From contig NZ_JOMI01000009.1 in assembly GCF_000711235.1 (NCBI RefSeq), positions 310,001-374,000 of the forward strand: 64,000 nt of DNA, given 5' to 3'. The stretch's first letter is position 1, and each line of letters opens with the position of its first letter. The translations under genes were made by a program, and so were the position numbers. Of this stretch, positions 52,493-62,134 are shown in pieces. The notes under the pieces were generated by a model. It made no database searches. It had not been told where the DNA came from and saw nothing but the letters and a program-made list of their open reading frames with translations. The DNA comes from Prevotella sp. 10(H) (GTDB lineage: Bacteria > Bacteroidota > Bacteroidia > Bacteroidales > Dysgonomonadaceae).

Positions 52493-55400
52493 TTAAAAGT
52501 TAACACTAACACCAAATGATATTGTTTTTGATAACGGGTAAACATTTCCTCCCCAACCTCCGTCGATAGTTTCAGGGTCGAATGTCTTCAGCATACTTGT
52601 TCCTGTCCATAAGTTTTCGCCCGAAACATATACACGTAGTTTGGAGATAGGTGTATTTCTAATAACAGACTCAGGTAAAGTATATCCCAGTTGGATGTTT
52701 TTGAGTCGTATATATGCTGCGCTTTGCAAATAACGGGTCTGAGTATGGTGATTTCGTGTCGAATTGAAGAGAGGACGTGGAAAATATGCATCGAGGTTTT
52801 GTCCTAGTTCATGGTCGGGGCTTGCGCGGAAATAATCTAAATGCGGCTCCATACAAGTTGAGTTCCAGATATTGCCCCATGCTCCCCAGAAATAGAAACT
52901 GTTCTGGTAAAAGTCACGTTTCATAACCCCCTGAAAAAATGCCCTAAAATCAAATCCTTTGTAATCTGCTGTCAAATCCAATCCGAATTGGAAACGTGGA
53001 GAAGTATTGCCAATTATTTCCCAATCGCCATGGTCGCTTATCGTATTAGCTCCTCCGTCGATTTTGCCATCTCCGTTGGTGTCGGCATACATAATATCAC
53101 CTGCTCCCCAATTACTGCCTAATGCGTCCTGTCCTCCATTTGGCAAACTGGCTAAGTGGTTTTTCATTTCTTCATCGGTTTTAGCAATTCCGATAGTTTT
53201 ATATCCCCAAATCTCACCCATTTTAACTCCTGCTACATAGGTTGATAATGCACCTGTCTCGTTAGGATATCGGGTAATTTCGGTTTGTGAATCGGCAAGT
53301 ATGAATCTGGCCCCATATCCGAAACCAGACGGTAGAATGTCATTCCATGACACTGACAATTCAAATCCATAGGTCTTTAAGTCAGTATTGTTAGTTTTGG
53401 GAACACCGGTTCCCAATGTAACAGGTAGTTCAGGTGCAGGACCAACCATGTCTAAGGTTTTTCGCTGATAATAGTCGAAGGAGGCATTTAACCTGTTCCG
53501 AAGCAGGCCAAAATCTACAGCAATATTCCATGTGTTTATTCTTTCCCAAGTCATTGCTGTACTAACTAAGCCGGGCGCATAGGCCACATTCGGCTTTGCG
53601 CCATTGATAAGCCAATTGCCGGCCGATGCTTTTGCATCGACATACTGATAGGTAGGATACCAACTGGTTGTATTCTGGTTTCCCAATTCACCATACGAGC
53701 CGCGTAGTTTTAGCAGACCGATGCTTCTTTGCAGTGGCTTAAAGAAATCTTCATTTGCAATATTCCAGCCGACTGAGAATGAAGGAAATAACTTCCAGCG
53801 TTTATCGGAACGGAAACGTGAAGTACCGTCGTACCTCATATTGACTTCGAGTAAATACTTCTCTTTGTAGTCGTAATTTATCCTTCCGAAAAATCCGGCA
53901 GTAGACCAATGATTATCAGCACCTGAAACACTTGGCGGAACTATTTTTCCATTTGCATCAGTTCCACTTGTGATATCCACGTATGGTTGTTCGGGAATAA
54001 TTATGCCTTCGCGTTGAAGGCCGAACGCTTTTCTTTTAAGTGATTCGGACTGAAAACCTACCATTCCTTTAATGTTATGACCCGAAGCCAAATTCATTGT
54101 ATATTCAGTATAGGCATTCCAATTTATAAAATTATCTTTTCTGTAATCTTCATGGACATGTGAATCAGTACTCCACGGAACTGGATTGCCCGCAACATCA
54201 TGATTATACGTTTTTTGAATATCCCAATGTCGGTTTGCGTTGACTATCCGATAATTTAAATCCACTACTGTTCTCCAATTTTTTACAGGCTCCAGAATCA
54301 ACTGGGCTTGTTGATAATGATTATCGGTTTGCCAAATATCACGTCCACGATCCCTCATATTTAATGCAGGCGATGGAGAAGAATATAAATATCCGTTAGG
54401 ATCGTATAGAGGTAATGTCGGCCAACCCTGTTTACCTAAAAGATAAAAGAAATTGTTGGTCAAATCCGAAGGTCTTTCATAATCTTCGCGGCTGAAACGT
54501 CCACTATAATTTATCTTTGCCCAAGGAGTTAAAGTTGCATTTATTTTTGCAGTCACATTATACCTATCATATGTGTCCTGATTAAATTCCATTAGGCCGT
54601 TCTGGTCTAGATAATTTGCGGATATATAGTATGTAACCGCATCGGTTCCTCCCTGTATGCTAAGATTGTGCTCTTGTGAAAAAACCCAGCTACGATACAT
54701 GGCATCGAACCAATCTACATTGTCGTTTCCATAATTATAACCATCTGCCCAATAGGAGGGATTATTTGGATTTTTTATTATGGTAGTTGAAATCACTCCA
54801 TTTTGATAATCTTTTATCCGTTGTAAATGTTCAGGGCTAAAGTGTGGTCCATCTCCATCATTTATATTTGCATCATTAAAGTAAGTCGCAAATGAATAAG
54901 AATCCGCCATTTTGGGTAATAAAACGGGAGTATTCCATCTGAAACTATTGTTGTAATTTATTACAGGTTTACCTTTTCTACCTGTTTTAGTGGTTACTAA
55001 AATTACGCCGAATGGTGCTCGTGACCCATATATGGACGAGGCTGCAGCATCTTTCAAAACTGAGATGTTCTCAATATCCTGAGGGTTAAGTGCGTTAATA
55101 TCACCTTCCATTCCGTCAATCAAAATTAATGGACTACCACTCGATCCATCCCCGATGGTGGCAATACCCCGGATATTTATGCTGGACCGGTTTTCAAGCA
55201 TACCATTATTCTGTGAGATATTCAATCCCGGTACCAATCCTTGTAATGCTTGTGAGGTTGTCATTACCGGACGTTGTTCCAATGATTTTGCACCGATGGT
55301 TCCTACCGCCCCGGTCAGATTTACTTTTTTTTGCGTGCTGAATCCGACTACAACAACTTCATCCAAGAATTGAGAATCTTCTTTTAGTGTTATATCGATG

Positions 55401-55708
55401 TTTTTCCTGTTATCCACATATTCTTCTCTAGGAATATAACCGATACATGTAATTGTTAGTGTTGCATTTCCCGGTACATTGATAGAAAATTCTCCATCAC
55501 TATTACTTGCAACACCATTTGTTGTGCCTTTTTCTACAATACTGGCACCGGGAACAGGTTCCCCTTGCTCGTTAACTATCGTTCCTGTTATCTGTTGCTG
55601 GGTCTGGGCTTGTATACCCGTCAAATAACAGCACATGAAAAGTACGAGCAGTGCTAAAGATTTTATATAAAAATAAAATCTTTTCTGTTTTGTTTTTGTT
55701 TCCATCAT
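52493..55708 (-). CDS. SusC/RagA TonB-linked outer-membrane transporter (no STN domain)
   Basis: A 1071-residue protein. The signal ends IQAQ. A carboxypeptidase-regulatory-like domain follows (QITGTIVNEQGEPVPGASIV), then the TonB box and plug (LDEVVVVGFSTQKKVNLTGA; NISVLKDAAASSIYGSRAP) and the barrel, ending SFGVSVNF. It lacks the STN domain of its counterpart at 43619, so it is probably regulated by another sensor such as the AraC protein at 63645. It is downstream of GH2 after a 174-base gap holding an 18-base inverted repeat. Confidence 0.95.
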   Translation of the reverse strand: MMETKTKQKRFYFYIKSLALLVLFMCCYLTGIQAQTQQQITGTIVNEQGEPVPGASIVEKGTTNGVASNSDGEFSINVPGNATLTITCIGYIPREEYVDNRKNIDITLKEDSQFLDEVVVVGFSTQKKVNLTGAVGTIGAKSLEQRPVMTTSQALQGLVPGLNISQNNGMLENRSSINIRGIATIGDGSSGSPLILIDGMEGDINALNPQDIENISVLKDAAASSIYGSRAPFGVILVTTKTGRKGKPVINYNNSFRWNTPVLLPKMADSYSFATYFNDANINDGDGPHFSPEHLQRIKDYQNGVISTTIIKNPNNPSYWADGYNYGNDNVDWFDAMYRSWVFSQEHNLSIQGGTDAVTYYISANYLDQNGLMEFNQDTYDRYNVTAKINATLTPWAKINYSGRFSREDYERPSDLTNNFFYLLGKQGWPTLPLYDPNGYLYSSPSPALNMRDRGRDIWQTDNHYQQAQLILEPVKNWRTVVDLNYRIVNANRHWDIQKTYNHDVAGNPVPWSTDSHVHEDYRKDNFINWNAYTEYTMNLASGHNIKGMVGFQSESLKRKAFGLQREGIIIPEQPYVDITSGTDANGKIVPPSVSGADNHWSTAGFFGRINYDYKEKYLLEVNMRYDGTSRFRSDKRWKLFPSFSVGWNIANEDFFKPLQRSIGLLKLRGSYGELGNQNTTSWYPTYQYVDAKASAGNWLINGAKPNVAYAPGLVSTAMTWERINTWNIAVDFGLLRNRLNASFDYYQRKTLDMVGPAPELPVTLGTGVPKTNNTDLKTYGFELSVSWNDILPSGFGYGARFILADSQTEITRYPNETGALSTYVAGVKMGEIWGYKTIGIAKTDEEMKNHLASLPNGGQDALGSNWGAGDIMYADTNGDGKIDGGANTISDHGDWEIIGNTSPRFQFGLDLTADYKGFDFRAFFQGVMKRDFYQNSFYFWGAWGNIWNSTCMEPHLDYFRASPDHELGQNLDAYFPRPLFNSTRNHHTQTRYLQSAAYIRLKNIQLGYTLPESVIRNTPISKLRVYVSGENLWTGTSMLKTFDPETIDGGWGGNVYPLSKTISFGVSVNF

Positions 55709-55785
55709 AATGAGTTTTAGATTTAAAATAATAAATAATGCAGGTTAACTTAAATGTCATATATGATATTGATAAAAATCTCTTA

Positions 55786-55856
55786 AGCTTAAAGGTTTTA
55801 CTTGACGGGTTCAGTTGTCATCGAGGAGTTACTATTTTAAGTAAAACCCTTAAGCT
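55786..55856 (-). promoter_or_regulatory. 18-base inverted repeat upstream of susC
   Basis: AGCTTAAAGGTTTTACTT (55786-55803) and AAGTAAAACCCTTAAGCT (55839-55856) are complementary at 17 of 18 positions around a 35-base loop. It occupies the 174 bases between the GH2 gene and susC. It could be a transcript stem-loop separating the two, or a regulator-binding palindrome at a susC promoter. No T-run follows. Confidence 0.65.
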
Positions 55857-55882
55857 ATTTGTTGTTAAATTTTAAATAGTAA

Positions 55883-58678
55883 TTAGTATACAGATATGGC
55901 TGATGCCCGCTTATATTCTTTTTGTGTTTTGTCAATCAGGGATTGTATCTTTTCAATTTCAATAGTTTGTTTCGGATTGAAGTCGCTCGAATTCATATAG
56001 TTTGTAATGCTATACAAAAGCTGTCTTATCTCCGGTATCGAATCGCTTTGTCGTATTAAATCTATACTGCAAAACAGTAATTTGCCCTTTTCACAGTTCG
56101 TTTCGAAAATGGTTGCCAACCGACGGTTATTTGCAAAATTGTCAACGCATTCAACAATTGGCTCGATATTAGTATAAATGCTGTCGGTAACTATCGTTTT
56201 CGAATTGGTCAGCAAATGCCACCATTGCCAGTCAGTATGAATATCTGTAGGGAAGTTTTCCAATAGTTTGTGTTTGGGATTACATAATATACCCATTGTA
56301 CCGGCTTGTTTCGGGAAATGCACAGGACTCCAGAATACAGGCAGGAATTTGCCTTCCAGGCCCTTCAGTTTTTCGAAAGGAGGGTTAAATAATACTTTTT
56401 TTCCTTCTTTCAATGCTCTCTGAGCTTCATTATAATCGGCAGTTAAGATGATATCTTTCTTTTCGATTTTTACGTCTGCCGGATATACCCAGATTTTCCA
56501 CGAGTTCAGATAGTCAGTTCCTTCAATGCCAACCGTGACTAGTAACTGTTCCGCTTTGTTTATGCTGTTTAATGTACAATTAATATTACCAACAACTTCA
56601 TATTGTCCTACGTTTACATTTACATTGTTTATTTTTCCGTCAAGAACAGTTTTTCCTTCCGCATTTTTTAAATTCCAGAATACCGTTTTGTTCTTTAAAT
56701 CATCGTTGCCATAATGTGCTATTTCAACGCTTGCATTAAAGGATTCATTATTTGTGTAGGTCGCTTTCGGATATCTGATCAAAGGAACAATAGATGTACA
56801 AGACTGACGAAATTCAGCAGGATCTATGACACCTTTGCTATCCCAGAAAGCGTCTATCAAACCCACTAATGCAGTACTCTGTCCGGGGAAATCATGCAAG
56901 TCTAAAAGTTGGAAGCCACTACATCCCGGGGTTTTTAAGGCGCGTTCGATTTCTTCTTTATAAAGCAAAGCGGCAAGTTTGCCTGATGCCATAAGATAAT
57001 CATCGGCTTTGTCAATTAATCCTTTTTGTTCGAGTTCTTTTTTTACTCCTTTAAAATTCAAAGGATCTAAAACACCTGTGTATTTTTCTATTTCTTTCAT
57101 ATTAGGGTAAACTGCATATTGTCCTACCTCGTGAGTAATCAGAGGTACTGGCATGTTATTAACTGCCTCAGAGTAATCTTTATCGAAACGTGGCGGTTCT
57201 TCATTAAATACTCCTTGTCCGCGTACCCAGCCTTGTTTTGTCCATTGGGTAATAAAGAAGTCGTCGTCAGGTTCCGGCCAGCTTCCATGTCCGCGTTCAA
57301 AAGTGAAAGAGGTTGTTGTATATAAGCGACGATTATCTTTTCCTTTTATATAAGAGAGTAATTTTGTCATAAAGTCGAAATCAGGCTGTAGTTCATTCCC
57401 CAGACTAAACATGCAAAATGACGGATGATTACCATATTCGTTCATTATACGGTCGGCTTCGGCGTATAGAAAGCTATTTGTCGGCTGATCTTTCCCTACG
57501 CTGAGTGACCATAAAGGTAATTCAACCTGTAAATAAAATCCCAGTTCGTCAGCAACTTCAAATGCTGCTTTAGGCGGGCACCATGAATGAAAACGTAAAT
57601 GATTCAATCCCCATTCGCGGGCAGTTTTCATTACTTTTTCCCATCCTGGTTTATCCATAGGCGGATGACCTGTTAACGGGAAAATACAACATTCCAGAGT
57701 TCCGCGCATAAATACCCTTTTGTCATTGAGTAAAATAGAGGCATTCTGCTGTTTCAGGTTACGCATTCCAAAATCGGTGCTCCTTGTCGAGTTGTAATCA
57801 CCTGCTTTTAGCGAAACGGAAAGCTCATACACATTAGGAGTAATTTCGTTCCATAAGAGGAAAGAATCTCCCATCGGATATGTCATTTCAACGATTTGAT
57901 CTTGTTTGTTAATCGATATGTTATGAGATGTGATTTCATTCAAAGACTTATTACTGTTTTTCAATTTTACAGAAGCCGATAATTTACCTGACACTTCTTT
58001 ACCGCTATTGTTTAAATGAACTTTTACCAGTATGTTTTTATCTTTTACATTTGGGTAAACATCAATTTGTTTAATCGATACAGGATCATGTGCCTTTAGT
58101 GATATATCGCCGATTACACCATTCCACATAATCTGTGTTTCATTGGTATATGCATGGCATTTATCGTTAATCGATATGTCATACTTTTTACTGTTATCGA
58201 TTCGTAAGCAAATGGTATGTTTCCCGGGAGTAAGATACTCAGTCAGATCAAAGTATTGGGGAGCTATGAGACTCTCTCCTTTTACAGGGACGGCCTTACC
58301 GTCTACCCATACCGAAGTTTCCCATATTACACGTTCCAGATTTAAAGCGATAGTTTTATTCTTCCAGTCGGAAGGAATAACCACTTCTTTTTTATACCAT
58401 GCTGCACCCACGTAACTATTCTTACGTGTAAGATGCAATATTTGTGGTTTACCTATCGATGGCTCGAGTGTATTAGGGATACCTTTTCCGGCATCGTCGG
58501 TGGTACCGGGTAGCGTTATTAACTCGGTAAAATCTTTAGAATACCAATTTTCATTTATCCCGACATTTTCCGCGTCAAGTGAGAATTGCCATTCTCCTGC
58601 CAGCGAAATTTCTGCCTCCCCGTTTTTTGAACATGAGAAAAGGGAGAGAAGCATGATTACAATAATAGTGTATTTCAT
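55883..58678 (-). CDS. GH2-family glycoside hydrolase lipoprotein
   Basis: A 931-residue enzyme from the ATG at 58678; a TTG at 58699 would add seven residues. Lipobox LFSC. A GH2 sugar-binding domain comes first (LAGEWQFSLDAE; AAWYKKEVVIPSDWKNK), an immunoglobulin-like domain around 190-300, then the barrel. WGLNHLRFHSWCPP and FSLGNELQPDF hold the acid/base Glu (about 430), and PLITHEVGQY the nucleophile region (about 515). A C-terminal region of some 250 residues looks like an extra beta domain. GH2 covers beta-galactosidase, -glucuronidase, -mannosidase and others; specificity is not clear. Linked to DUF5107-TPR and MFS genes. Confidence 0.87.
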   Translation of the reverse strand: MKYTIIVIMLLSLFSCSKNGEAEISLAGEWQFSLDAENVGINENWYSKDFTELITLPGTTDDAGKGIPNTLEPSIGKPQILHLTRKNSYVGAAWYKKEVVIPSDWKNKTIALNLERVIWETSVWVDGKAVPVKGESLIAPQYFDLTEYLTPGKHTICLRIDNSKKYDISINDKCHAYTNETQIMWNGVIGDISLKAHDPVSIKQIDVYPNVKDKNILVKVHLNNSGKEVSGKLSASVKLKNSNKSLNEITSHNISINKQDQIVEMTYPMGDSFLLWNEITPNVYELSVSLKAGDYNSTRSTDFGMRNLKQQNASILLNDKRVFMRGTLECCIFPLTGHPPMDKPGWEKVMKTAREWGLNHLRFHSWCPPKAAFEVADELGFYLQVELPLWSLSVGKDQPTNSFLYAEADRIMNEYGNHPSFCMFSLGNELQPDFDFMTKLLSYIKGKDNRRLYTTTSFTFERGHGSWPEPDDDFFITQWTKQGWVRGQGVFNEEPPRFDKDYSEAVNNMPVPLITHEVGQYAVYPNMKEIEKYTGVLDPLNFKGVKKELEQKGLIDKADDYLMASGKLAALLYKEEIERALKTPGCSGFQLLDLHDFPGQSTALVGLIDAFWDSKGVIDPAEFRQSCTSIVPLIRYPKATYTNNESFNASVEIAHYGNDDLKNKTVFWNLKNAEGKTVLDGKINNVNVNVGQYEVVGNINCTLNSINKAEQLLVTVGIEGTDYLNSWKIWVYPADVKIEKKDIILTADYNEAQRALKEGKKVLFNPPFEKLKGLEGKFLPVFWSPVHFPKQAGTMGILCNPKHKLLENFPTDIHTDWQWWHLLTNSKTIVTDSIYTNIEPIVECVDNFANNRRLATIFETNCEKGKLLFCSIDLIRQSDSIPEIRQLLYSITNYMNSSDFNPKQTIEIEKIQSLIDKTQKEYKRASAISVY

Positions 58679-58706
58679 AATATCTGTTTTTAAGATCAAG
58701 TTTATA

Positions 58707-61700
58707 TTATCTATTATGAGTTAGTATTCCCTGATGATTATTATCCATTTCGAGTGCCCGTGAAAAATATTCTTTTGCTTTCTGATTATTTCCGAGTCCC
58801 AGAAGTCCAAGTCCCATAACGTAATAACAATGAATTTTATTTCTCACATTCAGATCATCTTCCCAGATAGCAAGGTCCGGTAAAGAAACTGCAAAATAAT
58901 CGATTCTCGATTCTTTGAAAAGATAGTGCTCACCATGATCGATTAATTTATGAAAGCATCCGTTTGCTTTTGCCTGGTTACCGAGTGCTGCCCATGCCAG
59001 CCCCTGATAGTATATATTATCGGGCTGCTGGTCGTTATAGAAGAAAGCCTGTTTTGGCTCTCTGGAGCCGATAGTAGCTTTTACCAGATACTCTTTCGCT
59101 TTAGCTTCATTCCCAAGGCCGCGATAAGCTATTCCTTTATAATAGTTGATGTCATTTTCTTCTGCTACAGTTAATTTTCCTTCACCGAGATTGTACGGAT
59201 ATTCATCTGTTTCGTGGAGCAATTTAATCGCAAGCTCATAATCTTTTTCTTCCATTGCTTTTTTGGCAAGTTCAATACGGCATACCATATATTGCTTGGT
59301 GATCTTTCCTTCGCCGCCTTCCCATGGATGAAACTTGTAAGAGGAGATCAATTTCATTGCTTCTTCGTATCTGCCCAAATGGTTTATGAGTGTTATTCGC
59401 TCGATAATCATATCATCGCGCTGCTCTACTAAATCAGGATATTTATCCATCATTGCCAAACGTTCAGCATGACTTCTCCCTTGTTTTTTATAGAGCTGAT
59501 CCAGTTCCATGAATATGCGCGCATCTGTTTTATCCAGTTCAAATGCTTTTTCCAATAATGGAGCGGCTTCAGACTGCCTGTTCAGTCTGTTGTAGTATGC
59601 TAATGCCAGATTTCTTAACGCTGTAGGGAACTTATCATTTAGTTTTATCGATTTCTCCCAGCATTCTGCCGCATCTTTGTGCTGGCGTGCACCGTACCAG
59701 AAATTACCGAGATAATAAGGAGCAAAAGAGTCATCCGGATTTTTCTCCATTGCATCTTTTAGCATCAATATCTCTTCAACTCTGTTTGGGAAACATCTGT
59801 CAGGAGACATCTTAGCTGCCAGCTTATAATAATCAATTGCCGATTTAGTGTCATCTTTCTTAGAGGCAAAGTATCCTAATGTATAATAGACCATCGGATA
59901 TACATTATTCTTATCTTCAATATTTGCTTCCAGCAATGTTGTTGCTTCTTCATACATACCTGCTGTTGCAAAATCCAAAGCATATTCAATGGCAGGATGT
60001 GTAGCATGCCTCATCAACTTTACCATTTCCTTCAATACCTCTTTATCATCAGTCAAAAGATATTTCTCAAAACGGCATCCCATATTGAAGGTATCAATTT
60101 TAAGAGATTCTTCTATTAGGGCTAAGGCTTCTTCTTTACGTTCCAATTTCCTCAGGATAGATGCTTTTAGTTGTCGTGCTTTGTGATTGTGCCAATTTCG
60201 GATCAATGCCCTGTCAATTCTATCGAGAGCATCTTCCCATAATTCTTTTGATGCGTCTATCTGAGCCAAAGCAAAGTATCCGGCATCCTGCCATGCGGCA
60301 TTCCATGTTGCTTTGTAGAATGCTTTATATGCTTCATCTTTTTTACCCTGAAGTAACTGGCTCCATCCTAAATTGTAATGAGGCTCGCCATCATATGGAT
60401 TCGGATTCCTTTCGGTCTGGGTTTCTATTGCTGTTCTGAAATAGGGTTCTGCTTCTTCGAACTTTCCTCTTCTCAACATTAATAGCCCCATGGCATTATT
60501 ACATCTTATATCACCGGGTTCACGCTTCAATGCTTCCTGATAATAGTCGATCGGATTGTATGTGGCATGCCTGTATTGTTCCAGATGATGCCCTGTTAAG
60601 AATAATTGTTCTATAGATGCAATATCTTTAGGATCTTTAGCTGCTTTAGCCGGATCAGGGGTAGGGACAATATCCGGTTTATCTGCCTGATAACGAAGCA
60701 ACTCTTTGCCATCATTAGTATATAACTCAAATATAATCTCTTCCAGTAGTAATTTACCAACAGAGACAGTTTTCTTATAAATATCCTCCGGCGATGTTGT
60801 TGCCTTTTCCTCGATAAATATTTTACCGTCTACTCCTTTCAGAATGATTTTTAAATCCTCAAAGAGAGAAGTAGTATAAAGTATAACGGTTGCTTCTCCG
60901 TTTTCAATATCTACATTGACAATGGCATCTTTAGTGGCATTTTTTACATATCCAACTTCTGCATAAGGCATAAAATATTGCGACCAGGACTTTTCTTCGT
61001 TAGGCTGCAACCAAGTGAAGTCCGGCTGATTGTCAGTATACACGCCTGTCATTAACTCAATGTAAGGTCCGTCCTGATCGGTGAGGTTTCTGTCCCATGC
61101 CTGTCCGAAGTCTCCATGTCCCCAAGTCCATTGTTTTTTACCAGGAGAAATATTATTATTGGCAACATGGAGAAGCCCTCCGTTTACTTTTCCTCCTTCA
61201 TAGCCACCGACAAAATCAAATTTCGATTTTATAGCCATGTAGGAGGTAGGAACAGGAACATTTTTATATTTAGAGATATCAATTCCTTCCGAATAATCGT
61301 ATTTGTAGTATTCACCTGTGGAAATCGGGAAGTTGGAGACCTCCCGTTTTCCATGGTCAAACACAGCATGAACATCAGGCGGGAATACGGAATAGTAGTC
61401 ATCATTTACTACTACGGCCGGATTTGCCCACCACAAGAACGTTTGAGGGAAAGGTGTCCGGTTATATACCTGAACCTTTATTTCTATATATGATTTTCCC
61501 GGATGAAGGGTGAATCCCTGCATCGCTTTCATCCGAAACATACGCTCTACTTCGTTACACCAGACAGTGACACTGCCGTCTTCGTTATTTTCGATTGTAT
61601 AGTCTGTAGGTAAATAAGTACTTGGACGGTGGTGTTGCGGCCAGTTAAACTCGATACCTCCCGATATCCACGGCCCCAAAAGTCCTACCAATGCAGGTTT

Positions 61701-62042
61701 GATAACCTGATTATAATAAACAAAGTGCCTGCTTTTTACTTTATCATAAGCCATTTGAATACGCCCTCCCAGCTCCGGCAGAATCATTACTTTGATATAT
61801 TCATTCTCGATAAAGAGGGCCTTATATTTTTTATTTATCTTCTCGTCTGATATTTTCTCTATCACCGGATATGGATATACCACTCCCGAACTACCCTGAT
61901 AAACTCTTTTTTCGGAAAATATCGGGTTCTTTTCTTCTTCACCTGCCTCATAGGTCGGGAGCATAATATCCTCTTCCCATACTTTAACTTCTCCTTTTCG
62001 GGTAACTGTAGATTCAATCAGATATTTAGTCAATTCGTTCAT
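58707..62042 (-). CDS. DUF5107-TPR fusion protein
   Basis: A 1111-residue protein without a recognisable signal peptide, probably cytoplasmic. Residues 1-430 form a mutarotase-like beta-sandwich of the DUF5107 kind: VMILPELGGRIQMAYDK, PWISGGIEFNWPQHHRPSTY, ARVEF-type MKAMQGFTLHPGKSYIEI and GHGDFGQAWDRN. From about 470 to the end are some 14 tetratricopeptide-like repeats (EPYFRTAIETQ, EHYLFKES, AKEYFSRALEMDNN). The first part probably binds a sugar or has epimerase-like or hydrolase chemistry; the TPR part mediates protein contacts. It is between GH2 and MFS genes, suggesting a role in handling the imported sugar. Function unknown. Confidence 0.75.
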   Translation of the reverse strand: MNELTKYLIESTVTRKGEVKVWEEDIMLPTYEAGEEEKNPIFSEKRVYQGSSGVVYPYPVIEKISDEKINKKYKALFIENEYIKVMILPELGGRIQMAYDKVKSRHFVYYNQVIKPALVGLLGPWISGGIEFNWPQHHRPSTYLPTDYTIENNEDGSVTVWCNEVERMFRMKAMQGFTLHPGKSYIEIKVQVYNRTPFPQTFLWWANPAVVVNDDYYSVFPPDVHAVFDHGKREVSNFPISTGEYYKYDYSEGIDISKYKNVPVPTSYMAIKSKFDFVGGYEGGKVNGGLLHVANNNISPGKKQWTWGHGDFGQAWDRNLTDQDGPYIELMTGVYTDNQPDFTWLQPNEEKSWSQYFMPYAEVGYVKNATKDAIVNVDIENGEATVILYTTSLFEDLKIILKGVDGKIFIEEKATTSPEDIYKKTVSVGKLLLEEIIFELYTNDGKELLRYQADKPDIVPTPDPAKAAKDPKDIASIEQLFLTGHHLEQYRHATYNPIDYYQEALKREPGDIRCNNAMGLLMLRRGKFEEAEPYFRTAIETQTERNPNPYDGEPHYNLGWSQLLQGKKDEAYKAFYKATWNAAWQDAGYFALAQIDASKELWEDALDRIDRALIRNWHNHKARQLKASILRKLERKEEALALIEESLKIDTFNMGCRFEKYLLTDDKEVLKEMVKLMRHATHPAIEYALDFATAGMYEEATTLLEANIEDKNNVYPMVYYTLGYFASKKDDTKSAIDYYKLAAKMSPDRCFPNRVEEILMLKDAMEKNPDDSFAPYYLGNFWYGARQHKDAAECWEKSIKLNDKFPTALRNLALAYYNRLNRQSEAAPLLEKAFELDKTDARIFMELDQLYKKQGRSHAERLAMMDKYPDLVEQRDDMIIERITLINHLGRYEEAMKLISSYKFHPWEGGEGKITKQYMVCRIELAKKAMEEKDYELAIKLLHETDEYPYNLGEGKLTVAEENDINYYKGIAYRGLGNEAKAKEYLVKATIGSREPKQAFFYNDQQPDNIYYQGLAWAALGNQAKANGCFHKLIDHGEHYLFKESRIDYFAVSLPDLAIWEDDLNVRNKIHCYYVMGLGLLGLGNNQKAKEYFSRALEMDNNHQGILTHNR

Positions 62043-62134
62043 TTTTAGGTCATTTTAAATATACAACTTCCTTAATCAGAAACCAAATTCCTGATTATCA
62101 ATCATTTAGCTTATGCTTTATTATTTAATTAATA

